Shown: positions 58,771 through 64,000 of the stretch, one piece after another | Layout of the letters: each line of letters begins with the position of its first letter | How positions within the stretch are numbered: position 1 is the stretch's first letter | Assembly (NCBI GenBank): GCA_016214985.1 | Contig: JACRMM010000003.1 | Coordinates: forward strand, 38,679 to 102,678 | Direction of reading: 5' to 3' | Source: Deltaproteobacteria bacterium | GTDB taxonomy: Bacteria > Desulfobacterota > Deferrisomatia > Deferrisomatales > JACRMM01 | Length of the DNA: 64,000 nucleotides | The notes under the pieces: model-generated | What the model saw: only the letters and a program-made list of their open reading frames with translations | What the model was told of the DNA's origin: nothing | Database searches by the model: none | Program-made: the position numbers and the translations under genes

Positions 58771-59856
58771 CTATACGCTGAACCGGATGTTCAGCACATC
58801 GCCGTCGTGCACGACGTACTCTTTCCCCTCCAGCCGCAGCAACCCCTTGTCCCGGCACGCCGGCAGGCTTCCGGCCGCGACGAAGTCGTCGTAGCGCACC
58901 ACCTCGGCCCGGATGAAGCCGCGCTCCAGGTCGGTGTGGATCGTGCCGGCCGCCTGCGGCGCCTTGGTGCCTCGGCGGATCGTCCACGCCCGGCACTCGT
59001 CTTCGCCCATGGTGAAGAAGCTGATGAGCCCCAGGAGCTCGTAGGACGTGCGGATGATCCGGTCCGTAGCCGAGGTGTCGATCCCCAGGTCGTCCAGGAA
59101 GGCGCGCGCGTCCTCGGCCGAGAGCTCGGAGATCTCCTGCTCCACCGTGGCGCACAGGTACGTGGCGGCCACGTGCGCGGTCCCCCACCGCGCGGCGAGC
59201 GGCGCCAGGAGCTCCGAGGCCCGGGGAATGTCGGCCTCGCCCAGGTTGAGCGCCACGACCAGGGGCTTCTGGGTGAGGAACTGAAAGCCCTTCAGGAGCC
59301 GAGCCTCCTCGGCGCTGAACTCGCTCTCCCGGAGCGGCGTCTCCGCCTCCAGCGCCTCCCGGCACCGGGTCAGCAGCACGTGCTCGGCCTCGAGCTCCTT
59401 GCCTCCCTTGGTCTTGATCTGCTTCTCGAGCCGCTCCAGCCGGTTCTCCACGATGATCAGGTCGGAGAGGAGAAATTCGGACTGGAGCATCGAGAGGTCC
59501 CGGAGCGGGTCCAGGGTGCCCTCCACGTGGGGCACCTGCTCGTCCTCGAAGGCGCGCACCACGGCCAGGAGCGCGTCGGTGTTCTTGAGATGGGTCAGGG
59601 TCTCGGCCGACAGCCCCTCCTTGCCCGCGCTCCGCTCCACCCCGGCGACGTCCACGTAGCGGATCGTGGCGGGGGTCGTCTTCTTGGGGCTCCACATCTC
59701 CGAGAGGCGATCGAGCCGGGGGTCCGGCACGCGGCTGACGCCGAGGTTGGCCTTCTTCTTCCCCGCGCCGAAGCCCGTCTCGGCGCCGGCATGGGTGAGC
59801 AGGTTGAAGAGCGTGGTCTTGCCCGAGAGGGGAAGCCCCACAATGCCGATCTCCAT
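58771..59856 (-). CDS. ychF: Redox-regulated ATPase YchF (Obg-related)
   Basis: 361 residues: P-loop GLPLSGKTTLFNLLT (from residue 7), the YchF-type G4 NLGE in place of NKxD giving ATP specificity, coiled-coil insert, and the C-terminal TGS domain ending LEGKEYVVHDGDVLNIRF. Ribosome-associated ATPase of poorly defined role. ATG 59856 with GAGGAG 8 bases ahead; a longer frame upstream only reads through the hairpin element. Confidence 0.95.
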   Translation of the reverse strand: MEIGIVGLPLSGKTTLFNLLTHAGAETGFGAGKKKANLGVSRVPDPRLDRLSEMWSPKKTTPATIRYVDVAGVERSAGKEGLSAETLTHLKNTDALLAVVRAFEDEQVPHVEGTLDPLRDLSMLQSEFLLSDLIIVENRLERLEKQIKTKGGKELEAEHVLLTRCREALEAETPLRESEFSAEEARLLKGFQFLTQKPLVVALNLGEADIPRASELLAPLAARWGTAHVAATYLCATVEQEISELSAEDARAFLDDLGIDTSATDRIIRTSYELLGLISFFTMGEDECRAWTIRRGTKAPQAAGTIHTDLERGFIRAEVVRYDDFVAAGSLPACRDKGLLRLEGKEYVVHDGDVLNIRFSV

Positions 59857-59925
59857 GCTGGACTCCTCGGGCGCCGCGTCGGGCACCCGCCAAGGGACGC
59901 CGGTGACGGGCCGGTAGGGGAAGGA

Positions 59926-60010
59926 CGCAGGCAGGCTGCTGAAAAAGCAGCCTGCCTGCGCCCCAGGGAGGGGGCGCCGAATCGCGGAGCTTGAAAAGCG
60001 TAGCGATTCG
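59926..60010. repeat. Compound inverted-repeat element upstream of ychF
   Basis: Two hairpins in series: a perfect 15-bp stem (59926-59940 with 59946-59960) with loop GAAAA, then CGAATCGC (59978-59985) with its complement at 60003-60010 enclosing a smaller GCTT-GAA-AAGC-type stem. No T-run follows the first. The architecture resembles extragenic repeat elements (REP-like); only one copy is in this window. Confidence 0.65.
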
Positions 60011-60044
60011 TGAGGGTTCGAAGGGGCCGTCCCCGAGAACCCGT

Positions 60045-60076
60045 CGCTGAAAAACCCCATGGAGGGGTTTTCGGCG
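60045..60076 (-). terminator. Intrinsic terminator of the FmdB-type gene
   Basis: Read on the minus strand, just past the stop at 60082, a stem with AAAACCCC pairing with GGGGTTTT (plus five more pairs below one bulge) encloses a 5-base loop and ends in a T-rich side (GGGGTTTTTC). Confidence 0.6.
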
Positions 60077-60081
60077 CCCTG

Positions 60082-60576
60082 TTAAAGCTCGTAGAGGGTA
60101 TCGTCGTGGGAAGGCGGAAGCAGCCGACGCCGCAACCCCTTGAGGTTCGTGCCGGCCGGCGAGAGCGGATCCTCCCCCTCCAGCAGGTCGCCCATCTCCT
60201 GCTCGATGGCGTCGGGGTCCTCGCCCGCCTCCATCCGGCGGATCGCCTCCTCCATCCCGGGGCCCAGGTTCAGGCCCGTGGCGCCGTAGAGCTTTCGGAG
60301 CACGCCGGCCATCTGGCGGGGGTCTTCCTCGTCGATCCCCTCCATCTCGCCGGCCAGGGCCTCCATGGCGCGCTCCATCTTCTCGTCGTCGAGGTCCGGA
60401 AGGTCACCGTCGTCGGCCTCCTTTCGCCCCTTCGAGATGGCGAAGAGCGACACCTGCCGATCCAGCGCCGGCCGGCCGCAGCGGGGGCAGCCCGGGCGCT
60501 TCTCGGTGTTGACGGAGCGCGACAGAAAGTTGAACACCGTGTGACAGTCGGCGCAGTAGAACTCGTAGATCGGCAT
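60082..60576 (-). CDS. FmdB-family zinc-ribbon protein
   Basis: 164 residues. The N-terminus MPIYEFYCADCHTVFNF with CADC and CPRCG gives the FmdB zinc ribbon; the rest is acidic and helical (DDEKMERAMEALAGEMEGI, MEEAIRRMEAGEDPDAIE). FmdB is a putative regulator of amide metabolism but most homologues have no known role. It is longer than the usual 70-110 residues because of the acidic tail. Confidence 0.88.
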   Translation of the reverse strand: MPIYEFYCADCHTVFNFLSRSVNTEKRPGCPRCGRPALDRQVSLFAISKGRKEADDGDLPDLDDEKMERAMEALAGEMEGIDEEDPRQMAGVLRKLYGATGLNLGPGMEEAIRRMEAGEDPDAIEQEMGDLLEGEDPLSPAGTNLKGLRRRLLPPSHDDTLYEL

Positions 60577-60934
60577 GGCGACCCTCTCCTCCTCTCTGGG
60601 CGCAATCGGTCGAGCGCGCCCGGCCGGTCTGGGGCATCCCCGGAGGCCGCCGCAGGCGGCTTTGGCACTCCCGCTTCCGGGTGCACAACGCGGTGGATCC
60701 CTCGCCCGACCGTCAGCAAAGGGCGGGAATTCAGGGATCCTGCGGCGCCGAAGGGGACTCCGCGGCCGGCCGGTACCCCCCGCCTCTCTCCGGGCGGACC
60801 TTTAGTAACCGATCCGCCCCCACAGGTCAACCCCGGTGCCGCGCCCCCTTGACGCTCGCGTGGCCGGCCGTTACGGTTGTGGGCCAGCCCTCCTCTCTCC
60901 CCCCCCGCGCGCCCGGCCGCGCCAGGAGCACCGC
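60577..60934. other. Divergent intergenic region
   Basis: Separates the FmdB-type gene (minus) from the epimerase gene (plus). Very GC-rich; no gene, RNA or clear promoter recognised, although short open frames exist on the plus strand. Confidence 0.4.
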
Positions 60935-61846
60935 ATGCGGATCTTCGTGACCGGCGGCACCGGGTTCGTGGGCACCGCGCTCGTCCCCTTTCTCCTCTCC
61001 TCCGGCCACTCCGTGCGCCTGCTCGTCCGGCCCGGAGAACGGCGCTTGCCAGGGGCCCCGGAATTGGAGGTCGTCGACGGCGACCCCACGCACCCCGGCT
61101 CCTGGATGGAGGCGGTCGGCGGCTGCGACGCCGCAATCAACCTCGCCGGCGCCCCGATCTTCGGGCGCTGGAGCGAGCAGACCAAACGGCTCATCCGCGA
61201 CAGCCGCATCTCCACTACCCGCCACCTCGTGGAGGCGATCCCCGAGGGCGAGCACTTCGTCCTCCTGAGCACGTCGGCCGTGGGCATCTACGGAGACGCC
61301 GGAGAGCGCGAGCTGGACGAAGATGCCCCCCTCGGCACCGATTTTCTCGCGCAGGTCGCCCGGGACTGGGAGGCCGAAGCCCTTCGCGCCCGCGAGAAGG
61401 GTGCCCGAACCGTGATCGCGCGCTTCGCCATCGTGTTCGGCCCGGGCGGCGGAGCGCTGGAACAGCTCACGAAGGCCACCCACCGGTTCGCGGGCGGGCC
61501 CATCGGCGGAGGGCGCCAGTGGGTCTCCTGGATCCACCGCACCGATCTCGTCCGGGCGCTTCTCTTTCTCGCCGAAGCGAGGGACCGGGAGGGCGTCTTC
61601 AACCTCTCGTCACCGAACCCCGCCCGCCAGATCGAGGTCGCGCGCGCGATCGGCCGCCTCCTGCACCGCCCTGCCATGCTCCCGGCCCCCGCCTTCGCCG
61701 TGCGCCTCGTGCTGGGAGAGTTTGCCAACGCGGTGCTCTTCAGCCAGAGGATGATCCCCCGACGGCTCCAGGAGGCGGGATTCTCCTTTCGTTTCCCCGA
61801 CCTGGAAGGCGCGCTCCTCGACGCGATGGTCCATCAAAGCGCTTGA
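60935..61846 (+). CDS. TIGR01777-family SDR (epimerase-like, SDR39U1)
   Basis: 303 residues, extended SDR fold: MRIFVTGGTGFVGTALVPFL (nucleotide loop GGTGFVG), INLAGAPIFGRW, LSTSAVGIYGDAGERELDED (Tyr in YG), VIARFAIVFGPGGGAL and WIHRTDLVRALLFL. Likely NADP-dependent, substrate unknown. ATG 60935 follows AGGAG; a longer upstream frame is not supported. Its 3' end contains the promoter of the tRNA unit. Confidence 0.9.
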   Translation: MRIFVTGGTGFVGTALVPFLLSSGHSVRLLVRPGERRLPGAPELEVVDGDPTHPGSWMEAVGGCDAAINLAGAPIFGRWSEQTKRLIRDSRISTTRHLVEAIPEGEHFVLLSTSAVGIYGDAGERELDEDAPLGTDFLAQVARDWEAEALRAREKGARTVIARFAIVFGPGGGALEQLTKATHRFAGGPIGGGRQWVSWIHRTDLVRALLFLAEARDREGVFNLSSPNPARQIEVARAIGRLLHRPAMLPAPAFAVRLVLGEFANAVLFSQRMIPRRLQEAGFSFRFPDLEGALLDAMVHQSA

Positions 61847-61872
61847 CGCGGCCCGAACGCCCTCTGTAGAAT
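61843..61872 (+). promoter_or_regulatory. Promoter of the tRNA-Ser/lipoprotein/tRNA-Arg unit
   Basis: TTGACG (61843-61848), 18-base spacer, TAGAAT (61867-61872). Transcription would start about 10 bases before the first tRNA at 61890. The -35 box overlaps the stop codon of the epimerase gene. Confidence 0.7.
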
Positions 61873-61889
61873 CCCGCCCTCTTGAGTGC

Positions 61890-61979
61890 GGAGAGGTGGC
61901 CGAGAGGCTGAAGGCGCTGGTTTGCTAAACCAGTGTAGGGGAAACCCTACCGAGGGTTCGAATCCCTCCTTCTCCGCCA
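61890..61979 (+). tRNA. tRNA-Ser (anticodon GCT)
   Basis: 90-base gene with encoded CCA. Acceptor GGAGAGG pairs with CTTCTCC (one G-T), discriminator G; anticodon stem CTGGT/ACCAG with loop TTGCTAA; long variable arm TAGGGGAAACCCTA; T-loop TTCGAAT. The long variable arm and GCT fix serine identity. Confidence 0.97.
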
Positions 61980-62001
61980 ATTTTTTTTCGTTGAATCCCC
62001 G

Positions 62002-62094
<93 letters not shown>

Positions 62095-62120
62095 CTTCGT
62101 GAGTACAGAGGAGTATCCGT

Positions 62121-62699
62121 ATGAAGCGTGAGGTCCTGGTATCCTTGGGTATCGCGGTCGCCTTCGGGCTGACCGCCTGCCAGAAGAAGCAGGAGCCGCC
62201 CCCGCCCCCGCCGGCGGCCGCGGCCCCTGCGGCGCCGGCTCCCGGCGCCATGCCCCCGGAGGGGATGGGCGGCATGCCCGGCGCCATGCCCGGCGCCATG
62301 CCCGGCGCAGCCCCCGGCATGGGCGGCACGCCCGCGGCTCCGGCGGCACCCCGCGCCGTCGTCGTGCCGGACGACGTCGCAAAGTCCTGGAAGTCGGTCG
62401 TGCTCCAGCTCACCGACAAGAAGACGAACAAGACCCAGGACGTCAAGGTCGACATCGGCCAAACGGCCAAAGCCGGCGACCTGGAGATCACGGTCGAAAA
62501 CTTCCTGCCCGCGTTCACCATGGGCGGTGGGAACATCACCTCGAAGAACAACAACACGGAGAACCCGGCGGCCAAGGTGGTCGTGAAGGAGAAGGGCTCG
62601 GAGGTCTTCGCCGGCTGGCTCTTCAGCCTCTACCCCCAGGCCCATCCGATGCAGCACGAGAAGTACGCCCTCGCGCTGAAGGACTTCATCAAGAAGTAG
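62121..62699 (+). CDS. DUF2155-type lipoprotein
   Basis: 192 residues. Signal peptide with lipobox LTAC (Cys20), a Pro/Ala-rich linker with repeated MPGA units (residues about 24-75), and a C-terminal domain beginning WKSVVLQLTDKKTNKT and containing NPAAKVVVKEKGSEVFAGW and FSLYPQAHPMQH, matching the DUF2155 pattern as I recall it. Predicted periplasmic or outer-membrane lipoprotein of unknown function. It has a GAGGAG site and lies 26 bases after tRNA-Ser(GGA) and 9 bases before tRNA-Arg, with no promoter of its own visible. Confidence 0.82.
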   Translation: MKREVLVSLGIAVAFGLTACQKKQEPPPPPPAAAAPAAPAPGAMPPEGMGGMPGAMPGAMPGAAPGMGGTPAAPAAPRAVVVPDDVAKSWKSVVLQLTDKKTNKTQDVKVDIGQTAKAGDLEITVENFLPAFTMGGGNITSKNNNTENPAAKVVVKEKGSEVFAGWLFSLYPQAHPMQHEKYALALKDFIKK

Positions 62700-62708
62700 A
62701 GAGTTCAC

Positions 62709-62785
62709 GCGCCCGTAGCTCAGCTGGATAGAGTGACGGACTACGAATCCGTAGGTCGCATGTTCGAATCATGCCGGGCGCGCCA
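62709..62785 (+). tRNA. tRNA-Arg (anticodon ACG)
   Basis: 77-base gene with CCA. Acceptor GCGCCCG/CGGGCGC, discriminator G, D-arm with AGCTGGAT, anticodon stem ACGGA/TCCGT with loop CTACGAA, T-loop TTCGAAT. Wobble A34 implies TadA editing to inosine. Confidence 0.97.
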
Positions 62786-62795
62786 GTAATATCAA

Positions 62796-62832
62796 GGGGT
62801 TGGAGCATGCAGCTCCAACCCCGTTTTCTTTT
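62796..62832 (+). terminator. Intrinsic terminator after tRNA-Arg
   Basis: An 11-bp perfect stem (GGGGTTGGAGC 62796-62806 with 62812-62822), 5-base loop, then GTTTTCTTTT. The only terminator found after 61890, so it should close the whole tRNA-lipoprotein unit. Confidence 0.9.
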
Positions 62833-62883
62833 CGCGGTCCTCCTGCGGTCCATCCGCAGTGGCCGTCGGAGGCGCCAAGGATC

Positions 62884-63180
62884 ATGGCACAGATCGCGCT
62901 CGACGAGAGCAGCATCGTCTCGTTTTGCCGGCGTCACCACATCCGCAAGCTGGCCTTGTTCGGGTCGGTGCTCCGTGAGGATTTCGGACCCGACAGCGAC
63001 GTCGACGTGCTTGTCGAGTTCGAGGCGGGTCACGTGCCTGGACTGGCGTTCTTCGCGATGGAACGGGAACTCTCCGAGATCCTGAGACGTAAAGTCGACC
63101 TCAACACCCCCCAGTTCCTGAGCCGCTATTTCCGAGATGAGGTCCTGGCCGAAGCCGAGGTGCATTATGTCTCGGCATAG
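62884..63180 (+). CDS. mntA: MNT-type nucleotidyltransferase antitoxin (MntA)
   Basis: 98 residues of the minimal nucleotidyltransferase fold with the catalytic pattern GS-x10-DxD (Gly27-Ser28, Asp39, Asp41, in LFGSVLREDFGPDSDVDVLV). In the type VII MntA-HepT system the antitoxin adds AMP to the HepT toxin. ATG 62884 is the start; the 14-base overlap with the next gene is typical of these pairs. It lies directly past the tRNA-Arg terminator. Confidence 0.9.
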   Translation: MAQIALDESSIVSFCRRHHIRKLALFGSVLREDFGPDSDVDVLVEFEAGHVPGLAFFAMERELSEILRRKVDLNTPQFLSRYFRDEVLAEAEVHYVSA

Positions 63181-63523
63181 CGCGGAAGTCCGCCTTCGGC
63201 ACATGCTCGACCACGCGAGGGAAGCGGTTCAGCTCACCGCCGGCCGGGCCCGGGAGGATCTATACCAGGATCGCATCCTCAGTCTGGCCCTGGTGCGTCT
63301 GCTGGAGATCGTGGGCGAGGCAGCCAGCCGAGTGCCGAGAGAGGAGTGCTGGCAGCACCCTGAGATTCCATGGCCGGAGATCGTGAGCCTCCGCAATCGG
63401 CTCATTCACGGCTATGACGAAGTCGATTTGGACGTGCTCTGGGGTGTCCTTACACAGGATCTGCCGCCGCTGGTGACAGTTCTCGAGCGAATCCTCGCAG
63501 ACATTGAGAATCCAGGACACTGA
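63167..63523 (+). CDS. hepT: HEPN-family toxin HepT (DUF86)
   Basis: 118-residue all-helical HEPN RNase-like protein with the R-x4-H-x-Y motif (Arg76, His81, Tyr83 in RNRLIHGYDEV); the Tyr is the AMPylation target in characterised systems. Overlaps mntA by 14 bases, so the toxin depends on antitoxin translation. Complete and apparently functional. Confidence 0.92.
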   Translation: MSRHSAEVRLRHMLDHAREAVQLTAGRAREDLYQDRILSLALVRLLEIVGEAASRVPREECWQHPEIPWPEIVSLRNRLIHGYDEVDLDVLWGVLTQDLPPLVTVLERILADIENPGH

Positions 63524-63660
63524 AGGGCTCGGTCGCGCGCGCTCCTGTCCCCTCCTGATCCGCCATGTCTGCCCTGCCCAGGCGCCGATCCCCAGCCCCG
63601 AACGGCCGCAACCACGACACCGGCGCCAGGACCGCAAAGTGATCGGTTTCACATGCATCC

Positions 63661-63860
63661 CGGCCGCCCTACCCCTCGGAAGTGTGGGGCAGACCGGAAA
63701 CTACGAAACTACCAGCGTCCCGTCGTCCACCACGGCCGCCCTACCCCTCGGAAGTGTGGGGCAGACCGGAAACTACGAAACTACCAGCGTCCCGTCGTCC
63801 ACCCTCGGAAGTGTGGGGCAGACCGGAAACTACGAAACTACCAGCGTCCCGTCGTCCACC
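63661..63860. repeat. Three-copy direct tandem repeat
   Basis: A 72-base unit (first copy 63661-63732, second from 63733) is followed by a third copy shortened by 15 bases (the GGCCGCCCTACC part is deleted). The shared core, CTCGGAAGTGTGGGGCAGACC through GTCCCGTCGTCCAC, is identical in all three. The block ends where a transposase fragment begins. It keeps one reading frame open (24- and 19-residue periods), but I see no evidence that it is translated. Confidence 0.85.
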
Positions 63861-64000
63861 AAGTGTGACGAAACGATCAGGGGACACGTCTTCGCGAGCT
63901 TCCTGGCCTTGGTGCTTCGCAAGGAACTCCAGGACCGCCTGGAAGCGAAGGGTGAGGACCTGGAGTGGGCAGACGTCGTGCGGGATCTGGATCGGCTCGA
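63858..64000 (+). pseudogene. IS1634-like transposase fragment, continuing past the window edge
   Basis: From the codons at 63858 (TKCDETIRGH) the frame reads VFASFLALVLRKELQDRLEA, WADVVRDLDRL up to the edge; DETIRGHVF-x-SFLAL is a C-terminal hallmark of IS1634-family transposases. Upstream, in place of the catalytic domain, is the tandem repeat; shifting one base gives RPVVHK joined to CDETIRGH, which would fit the family (..RPVxHKCDETIRGH), so a one-base frameshift lies at the junction near 63860. Confidence 0.75.

Noticed and set aside
60655..60680. Sigma54 (-24/-12) promoter (TTGGCAC...)
   Set aside because: The TGGCAC half is present but the TTGC half is not at the required spacing.
63661..63860. 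CRISPR array
   Set aside because: The supposed spacers are identical in every copy, the period changes from 72 to 57 bases by a deletion, and no cas gene is present. A tandem duplication explains it better.

Overview
This is a very GC-rich chromosomal segment (codon third positions are almost all G or C; exact GC was not computed) from a Gram-negative bacterium that makes Kdo-containing LPS. The gene set suggests a deltaproteobacterium in the broad sense (Desulfuromonadota/Desulfobacterota-like): lptABC and kdsABCD, a mannose-type PTS with HPr kinase, RapZ and PtsN beside rpoN and long-form hpf, a B12-binding radical SAM protein, and an ADP-forming acyl-CoA synthetase fused to a GNAT domain. 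The taxonomic call is inference, because no rRNA gene is present.

Layout. 1-6.6 kb: the 3' end of a nitroreductase gene, then a tightly overlapping plus-strand set valS-nadC-EamA transporter-RlmD-like methyltransferase. 6.6-9.8 kb: an accessory scar with a lower-GC QueG-like double 4Fe-4S protein, a decayed IS1595-type transposase, a 3' half of tRNA-Cys, and a decayed IS66-type transposase. 10-11.8 kb: an acyl-CoA dehydrogenase. 11.8-24.7 kb, minus strand: response regulator, nucleotidyltransferase/phosphomannomutase-like fusion, GH57 glucanase, galT, glgA, an SPFH/zinc-ribbon pair, B12 radical SAM protein and tRNA-dihydrouridine synthase. The core is a glycogen/sugar-nucleotide cluster. 24.9-33.5 kb: mixed genes, including an exported OB-fold protein, LUD protein, PilZ protein, acyl-CoA synthetase-GNAT, membrane HEAT protein, CPBP protease and TlpA-like protein.

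33.8-53.9 kb is a long minus-strand run. Read in transcription order, the envelope genes come first (kdsB, pyrG, kdsA, kdsD, kdsC, lptC, lptA, lptB), then rpoN. A near-consensus sigma70 promoter then starts hpf-ptsN-hprK-rapZ, the mannose-family PTS (IIA, IIB, IIC, IID, HPr, EI), metK, ahcY and icd. Many neighbours overlap by ATGA or GTGA, so translational coupling is likely. The PTS block holds a full phosphorelay (EI, HPr, IIA, IIB, IIC/IID) together with HPr kinase, RapZ and PtsN.

54-64 kb: a monocistronic SLOG-like orphan gene with its own strong promoter and terminator, clpB, a TetR regulator, ychF, an FmdB-type zinc-ribbon gene, a TIGR01777 epimerase, a tRNA unit (Ser-GCT, Ser-GGA, lipoprotein gene, Arg-ACG) and an MntA-HepT toxin-antitoxin pair. 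The window ends in a triplicated repeat fused to a truncated IS1634-like transposase.

Most worth a second look: a 75-bp island of foreign-looking codons exactly over the first Walker A motif of clpB; the tRNA-Cys 3' remnant in the transposon scar; the lipoprotein gene embedded in a tRNA transcription unit; the degenerate phosphomannomutase domain; the SLOG-like orphan; and a 37-residue lysine-rich gene. I found no CRISPR-Cas locus and no clearly new multi-gene system.
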